Shown: positions 1 to 6,763 of the stretch, one piece after another
How positions within the stretch are numbered: position 1 is the first letter of the stretch
Layout: every line of letters starts with the position of its first letter
Source of the DNA: JAUUZT01 sp964654015
Lineage (GTDB): Bacteria > Chloroflexota > Dehalococcoidia > GIF9 > AB-539-J10
Assembly: GCA_964654015.1 (NCBI GenBank)
Contig: CAZZHQ010000107.1
Coordinates: forward strand, 1-8,255
DNA: 8,255 nucleotides
Direction of reading: 5' to 3'
The notes under the pieces: model-generated
The model's database searches: none
Told to the model about the DNA's origin: nothing
What the model saw: only the letters and a program-made list of their open reading frames with translations
Program-made: the position numbers and the translations under genes

Positions 1-242
1 TTATTTGTAGCGGACAGCAATAACCCCAGTATAGTTGCCCTGCACATCACCAGGGGTTTACGTCCCCACCATTTACCAAGGCCAGTTAACGTTTGGCTTT
101 GCTTTGCTGTTCTTTCAGCAAAACTTTCGATGGACAGTTTTGACACTGGGAATTGTGTCTCTATGAAGCATGGAACATCCTTAATCCCAGTTTTAGCGCT
201 TTCGTTTATATCGAAAAGTGACCCAGTTCCAGGGTTATCCAT
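1..242 (-). CDS. DUF1156 domain-containing protein (putative DNA methyltransferase), N-terminal part, cut by window edge
   Basis: The frame opens with ATG at 242-240 and stays open for 80 codons to the left edge, so only the N-terminus is visible. Residues about 25-33 (CFIETQFPV) and 52-63 (TGLGKWWGRKPL), followed by RATILGLLL, match what I know as the conserved start of DUF1156 proteins: an IE-x-QFPVS segment, then GKWWGRKPL and a hydrophobic stretch. These are large proteins, usually several hundred residues or more, treated as adenine-specific DNA methylases and found in defence islands beside DUF499 ATPases. The catalytic motif would lie beyond the edge, so methylase activity is inferred from the family. 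An AGGA ribosome site, overlapping the TAG stop of the upstream DUF3780 gene, lies 9 nt before the ATG, and the gap between the two genes is 11 nt, so they are almost certainly co-transcribed. Family assignment is firm; biochemical role is inference. Confidence 0.88.
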   Translation of the reverse strand, partial: MDNPGTGSLFDINESAKTGIKDVPCFIETQFPVSKLSIESFAERTAKQSQTLTGLGKWWGRKPLVMCRATILGLLLSATN

Positions 243-253
243 GATTTACTATC

Positions 254-898
254 CTATTTATCCTCAACCGTGGAATATTTTTCTGAATCCATAATAGCCT
301 GATTAACAAACCGGAAGAACTCAGGAATCACCGGTTCTCCGGAATAGTTGATGGAGACAGGGTTCTCAGTAAGCGCATATCTCACAGCCTTACGCCAGCC
401 GCGGTTCCGGCCAGTGACGTAATTCCCTGTGGCGGCCGCTGTCATAGTATAGAGCCACCAGCGTTCTTCAGGGGTTAAGCCTTGCCAGTTAGCAATTGCG
501 GTGAGTGTGAGTGCCGGGTCAGCATCCTCAATAGCCCATGCCAACAGTGTAAGCTCTTTACCCAGAATGCGGTTGAGTATATTTACACCAGATTTCCAGC
601 GCCCGGAGGGTTTGCCCTCCTTCTTCAAACGCCTATTGAATTCTGCTCTGACACCATCAGCAAGGGCATTCCATTTATTGCGGTCCAGGCAACTACGGAC
701 CTGTCCATCAAAACTCTCACCATAGTGGACTGACTCCTCTATGCGCCCAGGGTCCCATGACAGGTGCTCACTTATAACAATGGTTTGTGTAGTTCCGCCC
801 GGTATAATAACCACAAAATGTGAGGCGCTCTCTATCGGCTCGAAACCAAATGAACCAGCTAGCACATCTAAAGCAGGATTTGTCCGTCGTTCACTCAC
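254..898 (-). CDS. DUF3780 domain-containing anti-phage-associated protein
   Basis: This 214-aa protein of unknown biochemical function is assigned to DUF3780 by its context between DUF499 and DUF1156 genes and by its general sequence: FGFEP near the N-terminus, a hydrophobic strand FVVIIP at about 28-33, a basic RRLKKEGKPSGRWKSG region near 90-104, and a Trp-rich GLTPEERWWLY segment at about 140-150. No signal peptide, transmembrane helix or classical catalytic motif is visible, so it is probably a cytosolic accessory subunit of the ATPase-methylase system. Translation begins at GTG (898-896), sharing one base with the TAG stop of the DUF499 gene (TAGTG). A strong GAGGTG site 8 nt upstream supports this start and suggests translational coupling. 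GC content is higher here than in the rest of the window (36 of 60 in 361-420). The role is unknown; family membership is inferred by recognition, not by a search. Confidence 0.82.
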   Translation of the reverse strand: MSERRTNPALDVLAGSFGFEPIESASHFVVIIPGGTTQTIVISEHLSWDPGRIEESVHYGESFDGQVRSCLDRNKWNALADGVRAEFNRRLKKEGKPSGRWKSGVNILNRILGKELTLLAWAIEDADPALTLTAIANWQGLTPEERWWLYTMTAAATGNYVTGRNRGWRKAVRYALTENPVSINYSGEPVIPEFFRFVNQAIMDSEKYSTVEDK

Positions 899-3800
899 TA
901 CTGCACCACCTCAGTGGATTTATATTCCGTTTTGGTTTCATTTATCCAGTCCAGGAACTGTTGGCCTCTTTCAAAGTGCAGTACCGTTGCTTCAATATAT
1001 AGTTGGCCTTCAGAAGTTAATTTACGCAAAAGGTCCGCTGCATCACGCATTGCATCAGCGTTAAGTTGCATTTTCTGATGCAGGGTTAATTCTGCCCATT
1101 GGTTACCGGTTACACAGATCCTTACGCCGCTACTGGTTATGGATTTCACCTTTAATCTCTCGAGGAATGCATAAGATTCCATGGTGGTGCCGAATTCATG
1201 TTTACGGTTCCATTTTAAAGGCTTATCGGCATCAATTGGTTTGTCCAAATCTTGTTTGTCCCAGCTTATAGGTATGTTTAGTTGTTCTGAAATAATTCCA
1301 TCGCGTGTTGTAATTGCGAGCACCACCCAAGTACCCCTGATGATTTCTACAGGGTCAGTATAGATGCCTCCAGAGAGCTTAGGGTCTGAGCCATCGGTGG
1401 TATATTTTATCTCGGCTTTTTCATCCGCATTAGGTGCTGCCTTTATCTCAACCATCTTTGCACCCTTTTTGCCGGAGTAAATCTTGTATTTAAGCTTCAG
1501 CCTGTTATGCCAGATTTGAGCAAGGCCATCGTGATGGGTTTTAGTAGAATCTACTGCCAGGAAAGAAACAGTCATTGCCCTGGTTTTATAAATACCGTTT
1601 TCCACCTTTTGCGACGCTTCAGTGGCATCACCACCGATTTCAGCATAGATGGTATCCCCATTAATAGGGATAAGTTTCAGTTCAACTTCTCCGGTGTCAT
1701 CATTCCTGAAGCGCTCCTGAATTTGTACCGATGGTGTTTTAGGCGGGGGTGCAGTCCGGTCAATATATCCCCCGGGGTCTTCACGCCACACTTCACGATG
1801 GACAAGCTCATTTTTTATTTCATCAAGGGCATCGCGCCTATGCCACTGCCATTGAGGATTCATAGCCGCCCGGCGTTTGATTTCCGTCCACAACATAACG
1901 GGTGTAGTGAATATGCGGGCTTCTATCTTCTTACGGAAAGTATCGCTGTTAACGTCTTCTGTATATTTTTGCTTGTCTTTCAGAACCTGAATAATCTGGT
2001 CCTCACCATTGTATTTATTACCTTCATATTTCATAAGAAAATCTGCCGCTATTAAAGTGTCTTTGTCACCAATATGTGATGGGTAGTACAAAGTGGAAAA
2101 AGTTTCTTTAGTGGCAGATAAAAACTGCCCCAGGATACGGTCTTTCAGTTCATCAGCCTGCTTGAATTGAGGGTCAGTTTGTGGGACTTTCTCTGTTTCC
2201 ATTTCATCAACTATATGCTGGATAGCCTTTAGTCTTTTAGCGCTTTCCACCAGCGTATCAAAGGTGTTTCGGGACCCTGTTAATATGCCAATCCTGTTTT
2301 TAAAGGTTGTCTGCTCATAAAACTGAACTAATTGCGGATTTATGCCCTGGCCAATATAAGGCTCCGAGATAACAAGGGTTATTTTTTCTTGCTCCGGTTG
2401 TATTTGGTCAAGGGATGGCAAAGGCAAAATATTTTGATAACACCAGCCTGTCTGTGGTTTAAAGATATTTGAAAGACGCTTCCGAAGTTCCTCTAGAGCC
2501 TGTTCTCGGATGTAAGCAGTGGAAAGAGACTCCAATTTAGCGACCAGATTCTGTACGTTTTTGAAATACAATCGCCCGTCACGATTGGCATGGAGATACC
2601 ATGCAGCGGTAGAAAGTTTCTCCAGAACGTCGGATTGAAGACGAGACAGATTCCTCCCTGGTTCACACAGATACCCAACAACCTCATGAATAGTTAGCCC
2701 TAATATTGCGTTGGGGATGTTGGCAAGTGAAGCCATGAATATAAGACGACAGGCGTCACGTGTATCTGATGTGCTCAGATTCTGGTCCATTAGCTCGGCT
2801 ACCGCAGTTCCCTGGCTGGCAATATCATGCGAGACAGCGTTATCCAGAGTGGGATTAATCTGTCTGATTTCCGATAAGGTCTCGGCGTCATTTAAATCTA
2901 TATCATACACGTTGATAAGGTAGTTCTTATCAGCCTCTTCTGTCTGCCATAACCGTGATGTAATGATACGCATCAAACGGATTAAGGCACGGGTCTGCTG
3001 AAAACCAGAATTCTCACGGAATCTGGCATACAAATCTTTAATTGCTGGGTGAAAAGGATAACTGGTCTGGATAAGCTGGGCAAATGCCTCCGGTGATTGA
3101 GCTGTGATATCCATCTGTTTAGCTTCACGGACTGATTTGGCATAAGCTTGCGCTATTTCAGTTACTTCCTGCTCGCTGGGAAGTATTTTAAAAATACGTT
3201 TCCGGAGAATATGATAGAATTCATCGGTATTGATTTGAACAGGCGTTAAGTTCATAGCGTGCCTCTGGGCTTCACTCTGTAATTGTTTAAGCAATTCGGC
3301 AATTTGAGCGCTGGCCTCAGCGTATGTGCCCACAAGGTCAGTTAAAACGATACAGACATTACCAAGTTCCGCTTCAGCAACTGCTTCAAAAAGATTAGTC
3401 AAAGCCGTCGCAGTGACGTGGGATAAATCCGAATTACCCACAGCAATAGACTTGGCATTATCAAGGTAAGGTGGTAATTCATCAAGCAGTATTAAAGTGG
3501 CCTGTCCTTTAAGTAAATTCACCCAGGCTGAACGCCCAGGAGCTTTAAGTGGAGAATAGTAGTCCTTAAAGTTGGCTTGTTTTCCTAGTTGGCTAGCTAT
3601 TTCTCCCCATATACCATTTGGGACATCAGTTTCACGACCAGAGAAGCAAATCACCTGCACAGAAGGCAAGTCCTTCGCACTTGGTAAATCAGGCAAAACG
3701 GCATGGCGCAATTCAGGGTGTTTAGCCAGCATACCAAGAGTGATTAAACTGTGGGTTTTACCACCACCCATAGCTTGAGTTAACTTGAAGACAGCTTTGT

Positions 3801-3993
3801 CTGATTTACCCTGTAACCGCCGAAACGCTTCGATTAAAAGCGTCTGCATTCCTGCAGTGACCCAGTTCTCTTCAAGGAAAGACTTGCTATCTATTCTATC
3901 TTCTGCTAGATGCATTAAGTTAAGGACTGTATCCCTGCGCGCAGTATCAAAGACACTCTCCCGTGGTGTACATAGAGATTTAAGCGATTTCAT
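898..3993 (-). CDS. DUF499 domain-containing anti-phage-associated ATPase
   Basis: A 1031-aa cytosolic P-loop NTPase. The N-terminus (MKSLKSLCTPRESVFDTARR) is characteristic of DUF499 proteins. The Walker A variant AMGGGKTH lies at residues 74-81, with K79 as the phosphate-binding lysine. Walker B is ATLILLDELPPYL at 165-177 with D171/E172, and a sensor-like strand NVCIVLTDL follows at 212-220. The C-terminal third contains YTTDGSDP (864-871) followed by GGIYTDP, the signature of chitobiase/Fn3-associated beta-sandwich modules. Length fits the family, which is usually about 1000 residues. In defence islands DUF499 proteins occur with DUF1156 methylases and helicases; I infer that ATP hydrolysis drives DNA scanning or complex remodelling. 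The ATG at 3993-3991 has a GGAGGT site 8 nt upstream. Its stop overlaps the start of the DUF3780 gene. No frameshift or missing nucleotide-binding residue is seen. Confidence 0.93.
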   Translation of the reverse strand: MKSLKSLCTPRESVFDTARRDTVLNLMHLAEDRIDSKSFLEENWVTAGMQTLLIEAFRRLQGKSDKAVFKLTQAMGGGKTHSLITLGMLAKHPELRHAVLPDLPSAKDLPSVQVICFSGRETDVPNGIWGEIASQLGKQANFKDYYSPLKAPGRSAWVNLLKGQATLILLDELPPYLDNAKSIAVGNSDLSHVTATALTNLFEAVAEAELGNVCIVLTDLVGTYAEASAQIAELLKQLQSEAQRHAMNLTPVQINTDEFYHILRKRIFKILPSEQEVTEIAQAYAKSVREAKQMDITAQSPEAFAQLIQTSYPFHPAIKDLYARFRENSGFQQTRALIRLMRIITSRLWQTEEADKNYLINVYDIDLNDAETLSEIRQINPTLDNAVSHDIASQGTAVAELMDQNLSTSDTRDACRLIFMASLANIPNAILGLTIHEVVGYLCEPGRNLSRLQSDVLEKLSTAAWYLHANRDGRLYFKNVQNLVAKLESLSTAYIREQALEELRKRLSNIFKPQTGWCYQNILPLPSLDQIQPEQEKITLVISEPYIGQGINPQLVQFYEQTTFKNRIGILTGSRNTFDTLVESAKRLKAIQHIVDEMETEKVPQTDPQFKQADELKDRILGQFLSATKETFSTLYYPSHIGDKDTLIAADFLMKYEGNKYNGEDQIIQVLKDKQKYTEDVNSDTFRKKIEARIFTTPVMLWTEIKRRAAMNPQWQWHRRDALDEIKNELVHREVWREDPGGYIDRTAPPPKTPSVQIQERFRNDDTGEVELKLIPINGDTIYAEIGGDATEASQKVENGIYKTRAMTVSFLAVDSTKTHHDGLAQIWHNRLKLKYKIYSGKKGAKMVEIKAAPNADEKAEIKYTTDGSDPKLSGGIYTDPVEIIRGTWVVLAITTRDGIISEQLNIPISWDKQDLDKPIDADKPLKWNRKHEFGTTMESYAFLERLKVKSITSSGVRICVTGNQWAELTLHQKMQLNADAMRDAADLLRKLTSEGQLYIEATVLHFERGQQFLDWINETKTEYKSTEVVQ
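907..912 (-). promoter_or_regulatory. Ribosome binding site deciding the GTG start of the DUF3780 gene
   Basis: The minus strand reads GAGGTG here, 8 nt before the GTG at 898-896 and inside the last codons of the DUF499 gene. The good match and spacing support GTG rather than a downstream start, and the TAGTG stop-start overlap implies coupled translation. Confidence 0.75.
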
Positions 3994-4106
3994 GCAAATC
4001 TACCTCCAGTCAAGTTTGTTGGAGTTATTGGATAAATCAATCAATAACGACGATTCTAGCCTAGTTGATGACCAAGTTGTTATCAATCCTCTATTAACCT
4101 CATGAC
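3994..4106 (-). promoter_or_regulatory. 113-nt gap between the nuclease and ATPase genes, with inverted repeat
   Basis: The gap separates the DUF262/DUF1524 stop from the DUF499 start on the same strand. It holds the GGAGGT ribosome site (4002-4007) and a perfect 7-bp inverted repeat, GTTATTG at 4024-4030 and CAATAAC at 4042-4048, spaced by 11 nt. I see no convincing -35/-10 pair and no T-tract terminator. Read-through from the nuclease gene is therefore possible, but a separate promoter for the DUF499 operon, with the repeat as operator, cannot be excluded. Confidence 0.4.
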
Positions 4107-5852
4107 TTATAGATAATATTTCCACATTTTGCTAGCACAATTATTATAATGCTCATTGGCTCTCAGTGAAATAGTTTCCTCATTCCATACTTGTAGGGAA
4201 AGATAGTCAGTTGTCATGCTCAAAGATGAATATTTTTGTAATGTTTCCTTTTTTTTCTCCCAAGGATCATTAGTTAGTTTACTATTTAACCTTTTAGTGA
4301 CGAGTGTCAAATTACCTAATGTCTTCAAGGCCTTGTTCCTGGCAAATATTCCCTTATCATCAAGTGCTGGATTATTCCAATGCTGTTGCCATTTGCCAGG
4401 TAGTATATGTTCAACTGAAAAACTTGATGAACTCAATTTACTTGTGTCATGGTAAGGAGAATTCTTCTGAAATAGAGCAATAGAAAATAGGATTTCTCGA
4501 GCATTCTGGTTACTGAGGTGTGATTTGCGGAATGAGTCTTCAAAATCTATATTTCTAGGAAATATGTTTGTATATTCCGTGAACGAAGTAAAAATATCCT
4601 TGAACAATGCGGTATTTATTACATTCCCCTCTTTGTTGACCTTGTCCAGTTTTTGGATAATAGAAATAAACAAATTATTATAGTTTTTAGTTGTCAGGCG
4701 ACAAATATTCCTTCTAACTAAATAACTTTCAAGGAATTCTAATATATGGTTTCTTTCAGTGATATCTGGCACTTTCAGGTAAATATAAAGAATCAAAGGA
4801 TAAGCAGTTGTGATAGATAGATTCTCTATAATATGAAAGAATCGCTTCTCAGTATCACTATAAGATATCTCATTCAGTTCCTCTCCGTTAGGAAAACTGA
4901 AATACATATCTGCACATTCTTTCAAATCCCTTAGAAACGCCACCTTTTCATCTATAGTTTTTTTCTCGAGCCAGCTTTTGTACTCTTTGTATAATTGCTC
5001 TAATTTAATCTCTTTCTGTGTCTCAATTATCAAATAGCAGTACAGTAGAACTTCCACATTATTTCTGATAACTCTTCCACTGGTTTTTTCTTTATCCCAA
5101 AAGGTTACAGTTTCCTCATCAGCTTCAAAAACTGGTTCCCAGAGAGTGTCAAAATAGCTATAAAGGTTTTTATCCTTGAAAATGTAATTCTTTAATAATT
5201 CAGCTGTAGTAAGTTTTACTCCTAAGGAATTAATGGTATCAAAAATTATTTGCTCATCATCATCAGAGGACAATAACATGCTAATAACAGGAACTCGTTC
5301 GAGAATTATGTTCGTAAGTAAATCTATATCTTCATCTTTCAGATTTATAGCTTTCTTTTTAAAAAAATCATAAGCCTCGATAATAGCATTCTCTTTATTT
5401 TGCTTAATATGATCCAAATCACTTTGAATTAGAGCAATATAGTGGGGCATATCATTTCTACACAATTCTATCCTGAACAGACGTTCATCATGAACATTTT
5501 TGAATACAAGCAACTCCTCTATCTTATTCTTCAAGTTTGGGAGAGTACCTTTGCAGCAATCAAATAGACTCTTAAACAGTATTGATACGGTGGTCAACCT
5601 TTGCTGGCCATCAATTAAATCATGCCAGTTCTCTCCCAATTTCATTTGTGGAATTTGCTTAGTAATTAGCGTTCCAATAAAATGCTCTTTCTGTTTATTA
5701 TCAGTAGCCTCAATATACACTTGGAAAATATTTTCCCAGAGACTTTCCCAGTTATCTTCACGCCAAACGTAAGAACGCTGGAAGAAGGGTATTTTATATT
5801 GAATATTCCCGTGAAAATAGCTCTGTAATTTATCCTTTGATGCATTTATCAT
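4107..5852 (-). CDS. DUF262 and DUF1524 (HNH) protein, GmrSD/BrxU/SspE-like DNA endonuclease
   Basis: A 581-aa fusion of two domains. The N-terminal DUF262 (ParB/Srx-like NTPase) shows IPFFQRSYVW at 21-30, EHFIGTLI at 56-63 and the hallmark DGQQRLTT at 81-88. NSLGVKLTTAELLKNYIF at 208-225 is the usual second DUF262 block. The C-terminal DUF1524 HNH-type nuclease shows VEHILPGKW at 480-488 (H482) and LGNLTL at 512-517, followed by N523, N528 and WEKK at 531-534. Both catalytic regions look intact and the length fits fused GmrSD/BrxU proteins. Known relatives are NTP-dependent type IV restriction enzymes cutting modified phage DNA (GmrSD, BrxU) or the phosphorothioate-linked SspE; which specificity applies here is unknown. 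The ATG at 5852 is preceded by AAGGAG at a rather long 11-nt spacing. The gene is AT-rich (19 of 60 G+C in 4681-4740) compared with the genes downstream. Confidence 0.9.
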   Translation of the reverse strand: MINASKDKLQSYFHGNIQYKIPFFQRSYVWREDNWESLWENIFQVYIEATDNKQKEHFIGTLITKQIPQMKLGENWHDLIDGQQRLTTVSILFKSLFDCCKGTLPNLKNKIEELLVFKNVHDERLFRIELCRNDMPHYIALIQSDLDHIKQNKENAIIEAYDFFKKKAINLKDEDIDLLTNIILERVPVISMLLSSDDDEQIIFDTINSLGVKLTTAELLKNYIFKDKNLYSYFDTLWEPVFEADEETVTFWDKEKTSGRVIRNNVEVLLYCYLIIETQKEIKLEQLYKEYKSWLEKKTIDEKVAFLRDLKECADMYFSFPNGEELNEISYSDTEKRFFHIIENLSITTAYPLILYIYLKVPDITERNHILEFLESYLVRRNICRLTTKNYNNLFISIIQKLDKVNKEGNVINTALFKDIFTSFTEYTNIFPRNIDFEDSFRKSHLSNQNAREILFSIALFQKNSPYHDTSKLSSSSFSVEHILPGKWQQHWNNPALDDKGIFARNKALKTLGNLTLVTKRLNSKLTNDPWEKKKETLQKYSSLSMTTDYLSLQVWNEETISLRANEHYNNCASKMWKYYL

Positions 5853-5886
5853 GGTGCTAATTACTCCTTAAATCAACGTCATTTAT

Positions 5887-5914
5887 ATCATAGGATATAA
5901 AACTCACCAAGCAA
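5887..5914 (-). promoter_or_regulatory. Candidate sigma70 promoter for the DUF262/DUF1524 gene
   Basis: On the minus strand TTGCTT (5914-5909) is followed after 16 nt by TATGAT (5892-5887). The -10 box matches consensus at 5 of 6 positions and the -35 box at 3 of 6. It lies about 35 nt before the start codon and upstream of the AAGGAG ribosome site, a normal arrangement. The position is plausible, but in AT-rich DNA such boxes also arise by chance. Confidence 0.4.
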
Positions 5915-6017
5915 GCTGCCTACCCCTAGCGATGGTACCACATCTTAAGTCGTTGTCATAGTAAATGAACTGCCCCACAAAACTAGTCCAATAGGTATAT
6001 TATTTAATTTTATTATT

Positions 6018-6035
6018 AAAGATGCCCCCATCTTT
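6018..6035. repeat. Small hairpin, 7-bp perfect stem with CCCC loop
   Basis: AAAGATG (6018-6024) and CATCTTT (6029-6035) pair perfectly around a 4-nt loop. No clean T-tract follows on either strand, so this is not a convincing intrinsic terminator. It lies inside the relic frame. Confidence 0.4.
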
Positions 6036-6052
6036 GGGCTAATCACAATGTT

Positions 6053-6082
6053 CATACCAAAGCAATTGCAGGGCAGGTCATA
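6053..6082 (-). repeat. 30-nt repeat, copy 1 (paired with 7967-7996)
   Basis: This segment matches 7967-7996 at 26 of 30 positions in the same orientation. The two copies bracket the toxin-antitoxin operon. The pattern of differences fits conserved coding sequence better than a DNA recombination site. Confidence 0.7.
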
Positions 6083-6260
6083 AATACATACTATGTAAGA
6101 TGTTAGAAAACTATCTTATTTATTGGATAAACTACTATATCAATAATGGTTTATTAGGAGTTACAATAGCACTGAATAATGAAAAGAACCTCTATATACC
6201 GTATCTGTGCCAATAAAAACACCCCTCACAAAATAGAAATTGGGAAACATAATTTGAATA

Positions 6261-6305
6261 TATATAGCAATACTCTGAAGCTATGGAACTGACTTATGCT
6301 ATATA
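6261..6305. promoter_or_regulatory. Candidate operator: perfect 9-bp inverted repeat upstream of the toxin-antitoxin operon
   Basis: TATATAGCA at 6261-6269 and TGCTATATA at 6297-6305 are exact reverse complements 27 nt apart. GCTAT occurs a further time at 6280-6284, and a shorter inverted pair, GACTT (6291-6295) and AAGTC (6307-6311), overlaps the right arm. The cluster lies just upstream of the -35 box. An XRE antitoxin commonly represses its own operon by binding such sites, so this is a reasonable operator candidate; the AT-rich arms reduce its significance. Confidence 0.4.
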
Positions 6306-6322
6306 AAAGTCGCAAATTACCT

Positions 6323-6351
6323 TTGACAATATAAGAAAAAACTGATATTAT
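6323..6351 (+). promoter_or_regulatory. Near-consensus sigma70 promoter overlapping the toxin start codon
   Basis: TTGACA (6323-6328, perfect -35) is followed after 17 nt by TATTAT (6346-6351, 5 of 6), with TG at 6343-6344 making an extended -10. This is the best promoter in the window. The -10 includes the first two bases of the toxin ATG at 6350, so transcription would begin near 6358, inside the toxin gene. Confidence 0.65.
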
Positions 6352-6763
6352 GGGCAGCGAATTTACATTCTATGATTATATTGACGCTGATGGAAGTGGA
6401 GATAATGTCATATCTAGTTGGCTAAATAATGAAGGCAAACCAGCTAAAGCACGTTTCACAATGATGATTGCCAGCTTGGAAGCTTCACCACCGTCAGGGA
6501 TGCAAGATTCGGTTTGGAAAGAACCTTATACAGAGACTCTGAAATATGAATGGGATGGCTTTATAGCAATACGTGGAAAAAAAGGAAGAGTACAATATAG
6601 GTTACTTGGACAAATGCTGGGGCGTAAAGTATTTCTAGTAACTTGTGGGATTCACAAATCAAAAAAATATATAACGGATGTTTCATCAAAAATAGCTTTA
6701 AAAAGAATTGAACAAATGGCTAATGACCCTGCACGTTACAGGAGAGAACATGAATATAACTAA
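6350..6763 (+). CDS. Type II toxin, Gp49/HigB-like (RelE superfamily)
   Basis: A 137-aa protein whose start (FTFYDYID at 5-12) and second half (IAIRGKKGRVQYRLLG at about 72-87, the strand FLVTCGIHKSKK at 95-106, and a C-terminal helix with SKIALKRIEQM) follow the layout of phage Gp49-like/HigB toxins. Known members are ribosome-dependent mRNA interferases or related growth inhibitors; activity here is inferred. It is somewhat longer than the usual 100-120 residues. It is the first gene of an operon, overlapping the antitoxin gene by 14 nt, in the toxin-first order typical of HigBA. The ATG has no good ribosome site (only AAGAAA-like purines upstream) and lies inside the -10 box of a strong promoter, so toxin translation is probably weak or depends on a longer transcript. 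A shorter start at M38 (6461) is possible but would remove the conserved N-terminus. Confidence 0.8.
   Translation: MGSEFTFYDYIDADGSGDNVISSWLNNEGKPAKARFTMMIASLEASPPSGMQDSVWKEPYTETLKYEWDGFIAIRGKKGRVQYRLLGQMLGRKVFLVTCGIHKSKKYITDVSSKIALKRIEQMANDPARYRREHEYN
6740..6744 (+). promoter_or_regulatory. Ribosome binding site deciding the antitoxin start
   Basis: AGGAG lies 5 nt before the ATG at 6750, inside the last codons of the toxin gene. It favours 6750 over the in-frame upstream ATG at 6708, which has no comparable site and would extend the overlap with the toxin gene to 56 nt. Confidence 0.7.

Larger units (their letters stand above)
5945..6115 (-). pseudogene. Relic frame sharing the YDLPCNC-x-GM motif with the 74-aa ORF at 7829-8053
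   Basis: The minus strand is open for 56 codons between a TAA at 6118-6116 and a TAA at 5947-5945, but has no ATG before the conserved part and no ribosome site, so I treat it as a remnant. It contains YDLPCNCFGM (codons from 6082 down to 6053), followed by NIVISPKMGASL. The intact-looking 74-aa ORF near the right end has YDLPCNCCGM. Three of the four base differences between the two 30-nt segments are synonymous, suggesting shared coding ancestry. Outside the ten residues I see no clear similarity. I do not recognise the family. Confidence 0.3.
5853..6349. other. Divergent intergenic region, 497 nt
   Basis: This AT-rich spacer separates the leftward defence genes from the rightward toxin-antitoxin operon. 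From left to right it contains the AAGGAG site and a candidate promoter of the nuclease gene, a relic frame with YDLPCNCFGM on the minus strand, a 7-bp hairpin at 6018-6035, a perfect 9-bp inverted repeat (6261-6269 and 6297-6305), and a near-consensus promoter ending at the toxin start. I find no intact gene in it. Confidence 0.7.

Noticed and set aside
482..1064. Several plus-strand frames of 60-107 codons opposite DUF3780 and the end of DUF499
   Set aside because: They are shadows of the real minus-strand genes; the composition follows the opposite strand.
1507..2055. 182-aa plus-strand reading frame antisense to the DUF499 gene
   Set aside because: It lies wholly inside a well-supported ATPase gene with intact motifs, has no ribosome site that stands out, and no recognisable protein pattern.
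3785..4105. 106-codon plus-strand frame across the DUF499 start and the upstream spacer
   Set aside because: It covers the antisense of the DUF499 N-terminus and its ribosome site, and its residues look like a reverse translation of those codons.
6179..6292. 37-codon plus-strand ORF in the intergenic region
   Set aside because: The only AGGAG nearby is about 18 nt from the ATG, the product resembles nothing, and the ORF runs into the inverted-repeat region.
6708..6749. Upstream ATG that would add 14 residues to the antitoxin
   Set aside because: It has no good ribosome site and enlarges the overlap with the toxin gene, whereas ATG 6750 has AGGAG at 5 nt.
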